From the NCBI GenBank assembly GCA_947455995.1, contig CANGQA010000008.1:1-59761 (forward strand): a stretch of 59,761 bases of DNA, read 5' to 3'. Below the pieces are notes generated by a model. It saw nothing but the letters and a program-made list of their open reading frames with translations. It searched no databases and was not told the DNA's origin. Made by a program: the position numbers and the translations under genes. Position 1 is the stretch's first letter, and every line of letters begins with the position of its first letter. The DNA is from Hyphomicrobiales bacterium. Its GTDB lineage: Bacteria; Pseudomonadota; Alphaproteobacteria; Rhizobiales; Beijerinckiaceae. This document shows, one piece after another, positions 38,758 through 47,774 of the stretch.

Positions 38758-39702
38758 ATGAGAAAGCAATCGGTGACAATCAAAAAATCGCACAAATTCT
38801 GCCCTGCACCCGCTTATCATCGAGTGAGAGCTGTATTTTGGCTGGTTTTGCTGGGGAGTTTACTGCCTCTTGTACGCCATGACGAACCGGTTTCTGCGCA
38901 ACCATCTATCAAACCTGTGAGCGAGCTGGCCCGACTGAGCCTGCTGGAAGGAGCCCCCGAGACCGTGTCCCCGGGGACAACCGTGCTGTGGGGCGGACTG
39001 GAATTCCGTTTGGCACCCCGTGTCAAAACCTATTGGCGTACGGTCGGTGATTCAGGACTCCCGCCGGTTTTCTCCTGGACCGGATCACGCAATCTGCAAG
39101 CGGTCGAGGTTTTGTGGCCTGTACCCTCACGGTTTCAGGATCAATCGGGTTCGTCGATCGGCTATCACGATCATATCGTGCTCCCGATCAAAATGACCCC
39201 CCTTGATCCCAACCAGCCTGTGCACCTGAAACTGTCGCTCGATTATGCTGTCTGCGAGACCCTCTGCATGCCCGCCCATTTCGATGGGGCATTGATGCTG
39301 TCTCCGCGAAGCTCACGAAATTCAGCCAGCCAGATCCTGATCCGCGAAGCACTCGCCAAAGTCCCTGTTACGACCGTGCTGCGAGCGGAAGCGCCGCTCC
39401 AGGTTCTGTCGATTGCCGCACAGGACAAAAATCTGGTGCTTGTAACAGCCTGGCCTGCCGATGCCAAAGACGGAGATATCTTTGTCGAAGCATCGGAAGG
39501 CTGGGTGTTCGGTCAACCTGTGCCCCTCACCGTCACAATGGATGCTGGAGGCCGGCGCATACGGCACGACCGGATCGACATCGAGGAAAAGCCCCGAACC
39601 GACAGTCCAATCTCGGGACTTGAGGTGGTTGTGACCCTGGCGGCGCCCAACATGGCGATTGAAACGCGCGCGACACTCGACAAGCAAGGCCGTGCACCTT
39701 AG
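38758..39702 (+). CDS. Exported protein with DsbD N-terminal-like domain
   Basis: This 314-residue protein has a signal-type N-terminus (AVFWLVLLGSLLPLV at about 23-37, cleavage probably near VSA). The periplasmic domain resembles DsbD-alpha: LWGGLEFRLAPRVKTYWRTV, PSRFQDQSGSSIGYHDHIVL, then a Cys pair in LDYAVCETLCMPAH (CxxxC). It lacks the membrane core and C-terminal thioredoxin domain of full DsbD, so it is a single-domain relative that could receive or donate electrons in periplasmic thiol exchange. Followed 78 bp later by the peroxiredoxin. Confidence 0.78.
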   Translation: MRKQSVTIKKSHKFCPAPAYHRVRAVFWLVLLGSLLPLVRHDEPVSAQPSIKPVSELARLSLLEGAPETVSPGTTVLWGGLEFRLAPRVKTYWRTVGDSGLPPVFSWTGSRNLQAVEVLWPVPSRFQDQSGSSIGYHDHIVLPIKMTPLDPNQPVHLKLSLDYAVCETLCMPAHFDGALMLSPRSSRNSASQILIREALAKVPVTTVLRAEAPLQVLSIAAQDKNLVLVTAWPADAKDGDIFVEASEGWVFGQPVPLTVTMDAGGRRIRHDRIDIEEKPRTDSPISGLEVVVTLAAPNMAIETRATLDKQGRAP

Positions 39703-39722
39703 ATTGGGTATGAGTGTGCGAT

Positions 39723-39757
39723 AGGACCGCATCATCGGTCCTGTGACACCTTGTCAC
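39723..39757. repeat. Two tandem hairpins before the peroxiredoxin gene
   Basis: AGGACCG-CATCAT-CGGTCCT (39723-39742, 7-bp perfect stem) is followed immediately by GTGAC-ACCTT-GTCAC (39743-39757, 5-bp perfect stem). They lie between the DsbD-like stop and the peroxiredoxin start, ending 23 bp before its ATG. No T-run follows the first, so it is not a standard terminator. Confidence 0.65.
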
Positions 39758-39780
39758 TAATTTTCAATCCGGAGGAAAAA

Positions 39781-40266
39781 ATGAGCATTACTGTTGGCGC
39801 GCATCTGCCAGAAGTCACCTTCCGCGTCATGACCGAAAACGGTCCCGCTCCCAAAACCACAGCAGAATTGTTCAATGATCGTAAGGTCGTGCTGTTTGCA
39901 GTGCCGGGTGCATTTACCCCGACCTGCGATAAGAACCACCTTCCAGGCTATGTCACCCATGCCGCTGAAATCAAAGCAAAGGGCATTGATGCCATTTTGG
40001 TGACAGGCGTCAATGATGTGTTCGTGATGAAAGCTTGGGCAAAATCAACCGGCGGCGAAGGCGTTATCGAATTCCTGTCCGATGGCAATGGTGATTTCGC
40101 CAAGGCGCTGGGTCTGGCTTTCGATGGCTCTGGCTTCGGATTGGGCACCCGCTCGCAACGTTATTCGATGATCGTCGATCATGGCGTCGTGAAAAGCCTC
40201 AACGTCGAAGACGCGCCAAGCAAAGCTGACGTCTCAGGTGCGGAAGCCATGCTGAAGAAGCTCTAA
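39781..40266 (+). CDS. Peroxiredoxin (Prx5/AhpE-like, redoxin family)
   Basis: This 161-residue cytoplasmic thiol peroxidase carries the peroxidatic cysteine motif [16 protein letters not shown] (Cys at about residue 50), with the conserved Pro and Thr before it. The Prx5 contexts [12 protein letters not shown] and [17 protein letters not shown] are also present. The ATG at 39781 has a very strong site, GGAGG six bases upstream; the frame open ten codons further is rejected. No second conserved Cys is evident, so it is probably a 1-Cys enzyme reduced by glutathione or glutaredoxin; gshA lies at 46-47.7 kb. Its stop overlaps the convergent rnhA stop. Confidence 0.95.
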   Translation: MSITVGAHLPEVTFRVMTENGPAPKTTAELFNDRKVVLFAVPGAFTPTCDKNHLPGYVTHAAEIKAKGIDAILVTGVNDVFVMKAWAKSTGGEGVIEFLSDGNGDFAKALGLAFDGSGFGLGTRSQRYSMIVDHGVVKSLNVEDAPSKADVSGAEAMLKKL

Positions 40267-40769
40267 TCAGAGCGATCACGCTTCTGAGAGGCCGCATCAT
40301 CTGCGGCCTCTTTGTTAAGAGACTTTTTCGGCAGAAAAGGGGCCATCCCCCCTCGCGCCAAGCCGTCCACTTCCTCGTTTTCGGTATGGCCTGCATGGCC
40401 TTTGACCCAATGCCAAGCGACCTGATGACGCGCCTGCGCCTCGTCCAACCTCTGCCACAGATCCACATTTTTGACCGGCTGGCGGCTGGCTGTTTTCCAG
40501 CCATTGCGTTTCCATCCCTTGAGCCATTCGGTGATGCCCTGTCGCAGATATTGTGAATCGGTCCATAAATCGACATCACAGGACCGTGACAGTGTTTCAA
40601 GCGCCATAATGGCAGCCATCAGTTCCATACGGTTATTGGTTGTCTCGCTTTCGCCACCACAAATCGTCCGGCGGGCGCCGCCATAGACCAGCAGAGCACC
40701 CCAGCCTCCCGGTCCCGGATTGCCCGAACATGCCCCGTCAGTATAGATCGTGACACGCATCATACTCAT
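40263..40769 (-). CDS. rnhA: Ribonuclease HI
   Basis: RNase HI degrades RNA in RNA-DNA hybrids. The 168-residue protein has the catalytic acidic residues in [16 protein letters not shown] (Asp11), [11 protein letters not shown] (Glu), [12 protein letters not shown] (Asp) and the C-terminal [12 protein letters not shown] basic and acidic tail of about 20 residues extends the usual length. The open frame runs far upstream across thrB, but the ATG at 40769 overlaps the thrB stop (ATGA), giving [12 protein letters not shown] and translational coupling. The stop overlaps the peroxiredoxin stop by 3 bp on the opposite strand. Confidence 0.95.
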   Translation of the reverse strand: MSMMRVTIYTDGACSGNPGPGGWGALLVYGGARRTICGGESETTNNRMELMAAIMALETLSRSCDVDLWTDSQYLRQGITEWLKGWKRNGWKTASRQPVKNVDLWQRLDEAQARHQVAWHWVKGHAGHTENEEVDGLARGGMAPFLPKKSLNKEAADDAASQKRDRSD

Positions 40770-41731
40770 TGAGAAAAGCCGTAATCCGCCGCGGATGTAG
40801 CACGCAGATGAAACCGCAATTTCTTGTAATATTCGAGCGGATCTTTGGGCCGCACCAAGGCGCCGGGCGGCACATTCAGCCAGTCTACGAGACGCGTCAG
40901 CATAAAGCGTAAAGCCGAACCGCGGCACAGAATTGGTAAAGCCGCAATTTCCTCGGCCTGCAAAACACGTTCGCGCTGATAGCCGGAAATCATGGCCTGC
41001 CCCTTGGTCAGGTTGAACGAGCCGTCGATCTCGAAACACCAGGCATTCAGGCCGATGGCCAGATCATAGGCAAAATCATCATTGCAGGCGAAATAGAAAT
41101 CGATCAGCCCCGACAATTGCGAGCCGATGAAAAATACATTGTCGGGAAACAGATCGGCATGGATAACCCCGCGCGGCAGATGGGTTGGCCAATGCTGTTC
41201 AAGGTCCTGCAAAGCCTCCGAAATAGCCTGCGCCAGCCCTGGCATCACCGTATCGGCACGCTCGCGGGCCTGCTCGAACAAAGGGCGCCAGCCCGATACC
41301 GAGAGGGCATTCTCGCGTTTGACCGGATAATCCGCCCCTGCCTGATGCAATTTGGCTAAAGCCGCACCAACTGCGGAGCAATGGGCAGCTGTAGCCCGTT
41401 TGACGCCCATGCCATCGAGAAAAGTCACAATCGCCGCGGGACGGCCGGCCAGTCGACCCAAGGCCTGCCCCTTGAGTGTTTTGACAGGCTGCGGGCAATT
41501 CAATCCTTTGCGCGCCAGATGCTCCATCAAACCGATGAAAAAAGGAAGATCATCTTCTCTAACCCGCTTTTCATAGAGCGTAAGAATAAAAAAACCTTCG
41601 GTCGTATGAAGCAGAAAATTGGAGTTTTCGACCCCTTCGGCAATACCCTTGGCCGACAGGACATCACCAATCGCATATTGGGCGACAAAGGCAGTCAACT
41701 CCTCATCGGATACATCGGTATAAACAGCCAA
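40766..41731 (-). CDS. thrB: Homoserine kinase (ThrB type II, APH-fold)
   Basis: This enzyme phosphorylates homoserine for ThrC. It belongs to the aminoglycoside-phosphotransferase-fold homoserine kinases found in alphaproteobacteria and not to the GHMP type. The 321-residue protein shows [18 protein letters not shown] (nucleotide loop), the catalytic [11 protein letters not shown] and [20 protein letters not shown] (the DFG-like aspartate). It lies between ispH (5 bp upstream) and rnhA (4-bp overlap), which suggests an ispH-thrB-rnhA operon. Confidence 0.95.
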   Translation of the reverse strand: MAVYTDVSDEELTAFVAQYAIGDVLSAKGIAEGVENSNFLLHTTEGFFILTLYEKRVREDDLPFFIGLMEHLARKGLNCPQPVKTLKGQALGRLAGRPAAIVTFLDGMGVKRATAAHCSAVGAALAKLHQAGADYPVKRENALSVSGWRPLFEQARERADTVMPGLAQAISEALQDLEQHWPTHLPRGVIHADLFPDNVFFIGSQLSGLIDFYFACNDDFAYDLAIGLNAWCFEIDGSFNLTKGQAMISGYQRERVLQAEEIAALPILCRGSALRFMLTRLVDWLNVPPGALVRPKDPLEYYKKLRFHLRATSAADYGFSQ

Positions 41732-41736
41732 GAACT

Positions 41737-42735
41737 TTACTCCGTCTCGATCTCGCGCAAGGCGCGTGGCAGCGGAAAGAACACACTTTCATCCGCCGTA
41801 AAGAATGACTCAACAGTCACCTGATAGCGCTTGGAAAACGCATCGATGATTTCTTCAACCAGCACTTCGGGGGCAGATGCACCCGCCGTGATTCCCAAGC
41901 GGGTGATCCCCGAGAACAAGGACCAATCAATATCGTCGGCCCGCAACACAAGGGCCGAGACCTTGCAGCCTGCCCGCTCTGCAACTTCCCGCAGCCGTTG
42001 CGAATTAGAAGAATTAGGCGAGCCGACCACGATCATGGCATCGACTTGAGGGGCAATCTGCTTGACCGATTCCTGACGGTTGGTGGTCGCATAGCAAATG
42101 TCTTCCCTGTGCGGGCCGGCAATATCGGGAAAACGGCTTTTGAGAGCGGCAATCACTGCTTCGGTATCATCGACAGACAAAGTGGTCTGGGTGGCATAAG
42201 CCAGTTTGTCGGGGTTTTCGGGTGTTAATGACAACACATCCGCCACAGTTTCGACCAGCAAAACCGCCCCTTCAGGCAATTGCCCCATGGTACCGATCAC
42301 TTCGGGATGCCCGGCATGGCCGATCAGCACGACAATACGGCCGCGCCTGTGATGCAACTCGGCCTCGCGATGGACTTTAGTGACCAGGGGACAGGTGGCA
42401 TCAAGAGCGAACAGCCCGCGCTTTTTTGCTTCTTCGGGCACGGATTTCGGTACTCCATGGGCCGAAAAAATCACCGGAGCCTTGCCATCGGGCACTTCAT
42501 CGAGTTCGTCGACAAAAATTGCCCCTTTTTGTTTCAGACTTTCGACCACATATTTGTTATGAACGATTTCATGGCGCACATAGACCGGCGCGCCATAAAG
42601 CTTCAAAGCCTTCTCCACAGCATCGATTGCCCGCACCACGCCGGCACAGAACCCGCGCGGAGCGCATAGCATGATCTGCAGGGGAGGCTTGGATGTGCTG
42701 ATAGCAAGATCAGAATGTAACGACATAAGATCCAA
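41737..42735 (-). CDS. ispH: 4-hydroxy-3-methylbut-2-enyl diphosphate reductase
   Basis: IspH is the last enzyme of the MEP pathway, an iron-sulfur reductase making IPP and DMAPP. The 332-residue protein has the three cluster cysteines: Cys30 in [14 protein letters not shown], one in [16 protein letters not shown] and one in [33 protein letters not shown] is also conserved. About 15 N-terminal residues precede the core. Upstream on its strand a TTGACA (reverse of 42794-42799) is a possible -35 element without a clear -10. The MATE gene diverges 154 bp away. Confidence 0.97.
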   Translation of the reverse strand: MDLMSLHSDLAISTSKPPLQIMLCAPRGFCAGVVRAIDAVEKALKLYGAPVYVRHEIVHNKYVVESLKQKGAIFVDELDEVPDGKAPVIFSAHGVPKSVPEEAKKRGLFALDATCPLVTKVHREAELHHRRGRIVVLIGHAGHPEVIGTMGQLPEGAVLLVETVADVLSLTPENPDKLAYATQTTLSVDDTEAVIAALKSRFPDIAGPHREDICYATTNRQESVKQIAPQVDAMIVVGSPNSSNSQRLREVAERAGCKVSALVLRADDIDWSLFSGITRLGITAGASAPEVLVEEIIDAFSKRYQVTVESFFTADESVFFPLPRALREIETE

Positions 42736-42889
42736 CAGGTTCGGACACGGACAAGACTAACAGGAAAGTGTTGTGAAGGCGCGGCCTGCAGACTGTCAAG
42801 CCATCCGGCTCGCCTTTGACACGAAAACCTGTCACAAACGCATTATGCACAGGCCAGATTGAAGCCCGATCTATGGAAAGAGACCCTTT

Positions 42890-44275
42890 GTGACCGACCC
42901 ATCTGCCAATGCCCCACCCGTAACCGGGGCAAAACCCGCGGCCGCCAAAGCAGTGTTTACCAATGGCTCGATCATGCGCCATGTCAGCATCATGACCGCA
43001 TCCGGCAGCATCGGGCTGATCGCAATATTTGCCGTCGATTTTCTGTCGCTGCTCTATGTATCATGGCTTGGTGATGTCAACCTCACTGCAGGGGTGGGTT
43101 ATGCCACCGCGGTCCTGTTTTTCTCAACTTCCGTCAATGTCGGCCTGATGATTGCCATCGGGGCAAGTGTGTCGAGGGCATTGGGAGGGGGCGAATTGGC
43201 CCGCGCGCGCGGGCTTGCTGCCACCTCGCTCGTCATCTGCCTTCTGGTCAGTGTCGTTGTGGTCCTTCTTGTCATGCTGGCACTCGGCCCTTTGCTGACG
43301 GCTTTGGGTGCACGCAATGAAGCCTATGATGTTGCCTATCGATTTTTGCTGATTTGTATGCCATCCAACCTGTTACTGGCCATCGGCATGGGATTTTCCG
43401 GCCTGTTACGGGCGGTCGGCGATGCCCGGCGCGCCATGCTGGTGACACTGATCGGAGGCTGCATCACCGCAGCCATTGACCCGATCATGATTTTCGGGCT
43501 CGGTCTGGGCACCGAAGGCGCGGCTTGGGCGACGGTGATGTCTCGCCTGATCTATTGCGGGCTGGGCTATTATGGTGCGGTCAAGGTCCATAATCTGGTT
43601 GGCTCCTTCACTCTCAACAGCTTCAAGGGACATGCCGGCATCATCATGGCTGTCGCTGTGCCCGCCGTTCTCACCAATATCGCCACTCCGGTGTCCAATG
43701 CCTTTATGACAGCGATCATTGCGCCATTCGGGGATGAAGCCGTGGCAGCCAATGCGATCATCACCCGTCTGGTGCCGTTGGCCTTTGGCACTTTATTCGC
43801 ACTCTCGGGTGCTGTTGGACCGATTTTCGGGCAGAATTTGGGTGCCGGACAGATGGGGCGGGTGCGCGATACGCTGACCGCCTCACTCAAACTGTCGGCC
43901 GTATTGGTCATCGCAGCATGGCTGATCCTGATGATAGGCGCGGACTGGCTTGGCATCCTCTTCAAGGCCGAAGCGGATACAGCAATGCTGCTGCGGTTCT
44001 TTTGTGAAATACTGGCCGGGACATGGCTGTTCAACGGAGGGCTTTTTGTCGCCAATGCCGCCTTCAACAATTTGGGTGCACCATTGCTGGCGACCCTGTT
44101 CAACTGGGGGCGCGCGACCATTGGAACCATTCCCTTTGCCTATGCGGGGGCATCGCTTGCGGGAGCAAAAGGAGCTTTGCTCGGGCAGGCCTTGGGGTCC
44201 ATCTGTTTCGGAATTGCTGCCGTAGTCTGGGCCTATCGTCTGATTGCCAAATCGAGCCAACACGCGCACAATTAA
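42890..44275 (+). CDS. MATE-family efflux transporter
   Basis: This 461-residue inner-membrane protein has about twelve helices and belongs to the multidrug and toxic compound extrusion family, which exports cationic compounds using Na+ or H+ gradients. Typical segments are PLLTALGARNEAYDVAYRFL, GFSGLLRAVGDARRAMLVTL and LSGAVGPIFGQNLGAGQMGR at the start of the second half. Two repeated six-helix halves are evident. Translation starts at a GTG with AAGAGA a few bases upstream. Substrate cannot be predicted. Confidence 0.9.
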   Translation: MTDPSANAPPVTGAKPAAAKAVFTNGSIMRHVSIMTASGSIGLIAIFAVDFLSLLYVSWLGDVNLTAGVGYATAVLFFSTSVNVGLMIAIGASVSRALGGGELARARGLAATSLVICLLVSVVVVLLVMLALGPLLTALGARNEAYDVAYRFLLICMPSNLLLAIGMGFSGLLRAVGDARRAMLVTLIGGCITAAIDPIMIFGLGLGTEGAAWATVMSRLIYCGLGYYGAVKVHNLVGSFTLNSFKGHAGIIMAVAVPAVLTNIATPVSNAFMTAIIAPFGDEAVAANAIITRLVPLAFGTLFALSGAVGPIFGQNLGAGQMGRVRDTLTASLKLSAVLVIAAWLILMIGADWLGILFKAEADTAMLLRFFCEILAGTWLFNGGLFVANAAFNNLGAPLLATLFNWGRATIGTIPFAYAGASLAGAKGALLGQALGSICFGIAAVVWAYRLIAKSSQHAHN

Positions 44276-44325
44276 TTGACTTTCTGAAAATTTCAGGACA
44301 TTCGCGTCAATAAAGTGAGAAAAAA

Positions 44326-44949
44326 ATGGTCAATCCGTTCGATGTCATGACCAAATTCGGCAATCCGTTCTTTCAAGAACAAGCGCCGCGTTTCGGTCTG
44401 AGCCAGCAGGACATCATGCGCGCGACAGCCGCTCTGATGCCCGCTTTCATGTACGGATTGCGCCAGCAGGCCCCGACCAGCCAGGACTGGCTGACGATGT
44501 TCCAGCCCGACCGGATGAAAACAATCGATCCAATGCAGCTCTTTTTTGGAACGACACCAGCTGTCAACCCGATTGCCGAACAGGCTGCAATGATCAGCGG
44601 AATCAATGCCAAGATTTTGCAGGATTTTCTGCCAGTTATGGCAGAAACCCTTGCCAAGGGACTGGGTCAGGCCGCGTTTCATCCAGCCCAGCCTGCCCCT
44701 GTCGCCCAAGCTGACAGCCGCAAAGCCGCAGAGGATGGCGGCGCTGCATGGGGTGCAATGATGGCGACAATGATGGGGTTGGCTCCCGAGGAACCAGAAC
44801 CCGAACCTGAACCCGAATTGCCGCCCGATCCCGTCGAGCAAAGCATCGATGCCTTCGCCCAGATGCTGGCGACCAGCCGCGAGACGCAGGAACAGCATAT
44901 CCATACCATGCAATCAATCATCAGCCGGATGATGGGCGGCGCTGGTTAG
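44326..44949 (+). CDS. Uncharacterised acidic-linker protein (weak DUF937-like N-terminus)
   Basis: I do not firmly recognise this 207-residue protein. The N-terminal 120 residues are Met- and Phe-rich and helical (NPFDVMTKFGNPFF, IMRATAALMPAFMYGLRQQA, AKILQDFLPVMAETLAKGLG), faintly like DUF937 or polymer-granule associated proteins. A central Ala-rich stretch follows, then an EPEPEPEPELPPDP acidic proline linker and a C-terminal helix with IDAFAQMLATSRETQEQHIH. No signal peptide or full membrane helix is obvious. AGTGAG precedes the ATG, and codon use resembles neighbours. It may share a transcript with the MATE gene 50 bp upstream. Its stop overlaps that of a small opposite-strand gene. Confidence 0.65.
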   Translation: MVNPFDVMTKFGNPFFQEQAPRFGLSQQDIMRATAALMPAFMYGLRQQAPTSQDWLTMFQPDRMKTIDPMQLFFGTTPAVNPIAEQAAMISGINAKILQDFLPVMAETLAKGLGQAAFHPAQPAPVAQADSRKAAEDGGAAWGAMMATMMGLAPEEPEPEPEPELPPDPVEQSIDAFAQMLATSRETQEQHIHTMQSIISRMMGGAG

Positions 44950-45134
44950 TCGATCAATCCCGGCGGCAGCGGCGCGTTCCAGTACTGGGCAAGACTGTCG
45001 GCAATGCCGATGATCGACCATATGATGCCCATGCCGAAAACCCAGGCAAGAAAAGCATATTGAGCGGCGCGTTGATCCTGCCCGCTGATGAGTGATTTCA
45101 AAGCCCGCAAACGCATAGGTCTACTTTCCAACAT
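44946..45134 (-). CDS. Small one-helix membrane protein, uncharacterised
   Basis: This 62-residue reading frame has an N-terminal basic stretch (MRLRALKSLI), a hydrophobic helix (AFLAWVFGMGIIWSIIGIAD, about residues 27-46) and a short Pro-rich tail. The layout suits a real inner-membrane miniprotein, and a start at MRLR (ATG 44116 equivalent, residue 7) is also possible. It converges on the previous gene with a 4-bp stop overlap. Without homology evidence the call is moderate. Confidence 0.45.
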   Translation of the reverse strand: MLESRPMRLRALKSLISGQDQRAAQYAFLAWVFGMGIIWSIIGIADSLAQYWNAPLPPGLID

Positions 45135-45249
45135 CCTGTCGATCGGACCACACTGCCCTGCCGCCCCTGTTCAAAAAGTTAACACATCGCAATCTTTGGC
45201 AGTCAGGACCCTGCTTTCCGGCGGAATGGTGAATCGGAGGTAACCAAAT

Positions 45250-46146
45250 TCAGGCGCGGCGCAGAGCCAAGACATTGCCGGCCAACACCAGCAAAAGCCC
45301 CAGACATGACAACGGACTCCAGTGATAATTCTCGAATAGGGTCGAAATCCCCAGTGCCAGAACCGGAAACATCACTGTGGTATAGCCTGCCAATGCAGCG
45401 CCGACCCGTCCCAGCAGTGTCAAATAGGCAAAAAAAGCCACAATGGTCGAAACAGTCGAGAGCCACAACAGCGAGCCAAGATAGGTTGGCGTCATATCAA
45501 TGGTAAATTCCGCGCCCTTGAGCAAAGCAACACAGCCAAGCAGCAAGGCCCCGTAAAACATGCCCCAGCTGTTGGCTGACACAACAGATGTGCCTTTGCC
45601 CTGAATCCGCCCCGACAGCATGTTGCCGGTGACGAAGAAACAGACCCCCAACCCGGCAAAACCCAGACCGCGCCATGTGCCCTCATGCTGCGACAACAAG
45701 GTCTCTGGCCCGAACATCAAAGCGACCCCGACAATGCCGATGGCAGCCGCACCTAAAATCCGCCGCTGGATCGGCTGTTTGAGCACAATCGAGCCAATGA
45801 GCGGATTGATCACCGCCACCATCGAGAATACGACTGCCAACAGGCCGGAATTGATGGTCAGTGCGGCATTGTAGAACATCAACAGATTGTTGGAAAAAAT
45901 ACACGCGCCCAGACAGGCCAGCCGCACATGCTGCTTGAGCGAGAAACGTAAATTCTGGCCCGACATCACCGCCCAAAGCATCATCAATGATGTGCCGGCT
46001 GCAAACCGATAGAACAACGACACTTCAGGGGCGACCACACCCACCTGCAAATGCATGGCAAACCATGAGGTGCCCCAGGCAAACACCGCAACCGCATAGA
46101 GGGTATAGTCATACCGCTGCATTTTAGGGATCAGGCGCGTGGGCAC
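45250..46146 (-). CDS. EamA/DMT-superfamily permease
   Basis: This 298-residue inner-membrane protein has ten predicted helices in two EamA repeats (about residues 12-143 and 155-295). The family's conserved positions are seen in AVFAWGTSWFAMHLQVG, FYRFAAGTSLMML and VFSMVAVINPLIGSIVLKQP, with the second repeat around GMFYGALLLGCVALL. Such permeases export amino acids or other metabolites; the substrate is not predictable. The first codon is a GTG with GGTGAAAA upstream; the ATG at 46122 (MQRYDY) is an alternative. It is monocistronic, with 115 and 170 bp of intergenic DNA around it. Confidence 0.88.
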   Translation of the reverse strand: MPTRLIPKMQRYDYTLYAVAVFAWGTSWFAMHLQVGVVAPEVSLFYRFAAGTSLMMLWAVMSGQNLRFSLKQHVRLACLGACIFSNNLLMFYNAALTINSGLLAVVFSMVAVINPLIGSIVLKQPIQRRILGAAAIGIVGVALMFGPETLLSQHEGTWRGLGFAGLGVCFFVTGNMLSGRIQGKGTSVVSANSWGMFYGALLLGCVALLKGAEFTIDMTPTYLGSLLWLSTVSTIVAFFAYLTLLGRVGAALAGYTTVMFPVLALGISTLFENYHWSPLSCLGLLLVLAGNVLALRRA

Positions 46147-46316
46147 GTTTTCACCGGACAGAGGGGCAGGATAGAAGATTAAAAATTACGGCAGCCTTGC
46201 ATATCCTGACAGCCGCAACACATCCTATCCAACAAGCTTGGGGCTAGCCATGCCAATCGGCTCATGTCTGATAGGCATCTGGCAGATAGATATCAATCAG
46301 TGCCAAGCAGGCTGGC

Positions 46317-47669
46317 TCACAGCAAATTCTCTTTAAAAATCCGGTCTGCATCACCACGCCAGTCCTGACCGTATCGGGCCAGGAGATGCTCAGCAAGCGT
46401 GCGGCCATCGGCAATGATCGCATCCAGCGGATCAAGGAAAGCCTCCTCACCAAGGCCCCTGGCTTGCAAGCCCTGTCGGGAAATTGCCAAAACATCACGG
46501 GCAATGTCACGCACAGTGCGGCCCCGCGAGACCGTGTTGAGGGCTGACACCGGGACCTCGTCGCGCAAGGCTTGGCGGTCTTGTACCGTCCAGTCTCTCA
46601 CAAGCGCCCAAGCCGCCTCCAGCGCGGCATCGTCATACATCAGACCGACCCAGAAGGCCGGAAGCGCATTCAGCATCTCGACCGGTCCGGCATCGGCTCC
46701 GCGCATTTCGATATAGCGTTTAAGCCGGACATCGGGAAACAGGGTCGACAGATGATTGACCCAATCCGACAGGGTCGCGCGCACACCAGGCAGAGCGGGG
46801 AGCGCACCATTCATCAAATCCCGGAAGGATGCGCCAGCAACATCATGATAGGTATCACCGCGCTTGACGAAATACATCGGCACATCCAGCGCCCACTCGG
46901 TATAGCGGTCAAAACCCATACCACTGTCAAAGGCGAAGGGGATCAGCCCCGAACGGTCGGCGTCGGTATGCCGCCAGATCTCGCCACGTGTCGATAAAAA
47001 GCCCGTTGCCTTGCCATCCATCACCGGCGAATTGGCAAACAGGGCGGTAGCAATCGCCTGCAAGGCCAGGCTTACCCGCATTTTTTTGACCATGTCCGCT
47101 TCGGACGAGAAATCCAGATTCACTTGCACCGTGGTGGTGCGGAACATCATATCAAGGCCCATCGTGCCGACTTTGGGCATATAATTGGCCATGATCCGGT
47201 ATCTGCCCTTCGGCATAACCGGCGTCTGGGCCCGCGACCATATCGGACTGCATCCCAACGACAGAAAAGAAATCCCCAAACGCTCGCCTATCCGATGCAC
47301 GGCATCCAGATGCCCCTGCAACTCAGCTGCACCTGCATGCAAATCAGCCAATGGTGCGCCCGATAGCTCGAATTGACCACCAGGTTCGATCGAAATCGCC
47401 CCGCCACCGTCAGGATCAGCCAGACCAATGATTGACGACCCGTCGATAATCGGTTCCCAGCCGCTTTCTTGCGCCAGAGCATCAAGCAAAGCCCCGATGC
47501 CATGCGGCCCCTGATAGGGAACAGGCTCTGTCGAACCGGTCAGGAAGGGAATTTTTTCATGCTCGGTGCCAATCCGGAACTGGGACACAGGCTTGGGGCC
47601 CTTTTCAAACCATGCGACCAGTTCGTCACGGCTCTCAATCGGGGTAGGATCAAATTGGTCGCGGGCCAT
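46317..47669 (-). CDS. gshA: Glutamate--cysteine ligase (alphaproteobacterial/plant type)
   Basis: GshA catalyses the first step of glutathione synthesis. The 450-residue protein is the GCS2-type enzyme shared by alphaproteobacteria and plants. Conserved segments are FRIGTEHEKIPF (ATP/glutamate binding), AISIEPGGQFELSGAPL, RYRIMANYMPKVGTMGLDMM and LKRYIEMRGADAGPVEM. The open frame extends to 47720, but the ATG at 47669 (MARDQFDP) has GGAAG five bases upstream and gives the normal N-terminus. The upstream 105 bp are very AT-rich and contain an inverted repeat. The order ubiA-rsmE-gshA is usual in Hyphomicrobiales. Confidence 0.96.
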   Translation of the reverse strand: MARDQFDPTPIESRDELVAWFEKGPKPVSQFRIGTEHEKIPFLTGSTEPVPYQGPHGIGALLDALAQESGWEPIIDGSSIIGLADPDGGGAISIEPGGQFELSGAPLADLHAGAAELQGHLDAVHRIGERLGISFLSLGCSPIWSRAQTPVMPKGRYRIMANYMPKVGTMGLDMMFRTTTVQVNLDFSSEADMVKKMRVSLALQAIATALFANSPVMDGKATGFLSTRGEIWRHTDADRSGLIPFAFDSGMGFDRYTEWALDVPMYFVKRGDTYHDVAGASFRDLMNGALPALPGVRATLSDWVNHLSTLFPDVRLKRYIEMRGADAGPVEMLNALPAFWVGLMYDDAALEAAWALVRDWTVQDRQALRDEVPVSALNTVSRGRTVRDIARDVLAISRQGLQARGLGEEAFLDPLDAIIADGRTLAEHLLARYGQDWRGDADRIFKENLL

Positions 47670-47734
47670 AAGTTCTTCCATTTTCAGCAGGAGAGCAGTG
47701 TAACATGACACAACATACAAAGCGAAGTGGATAA

Positions 47735-47770
47735 AATGTAATTTTTTTAGGAATTCATAAATATTACATT
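47735..47770. repeat. AT-rich inverted repeat in the gshA upstream region
   Basis: AATGTAAT (47735-47742) and ATTACATT (47763-47770) are perfect complements separated by 20 bases, between the rsmE stop and the gshA start. The surroundings are unusually AT-rich for this window. It may be an operator pair for gshA or the 3' hairpin of the rsmE mRNA. Confidence 0.5.
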
Positions 47771-47774
47771 ATTT

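Noticed and set aside
42794-42821. Two oppositely oriented perfect TTGACA boxes between ispH and the MATE gene, considered as divergent promoters
   Set aside because: Neither has a credible -10 box at 16-18 bp, so they are not listed as promoters.
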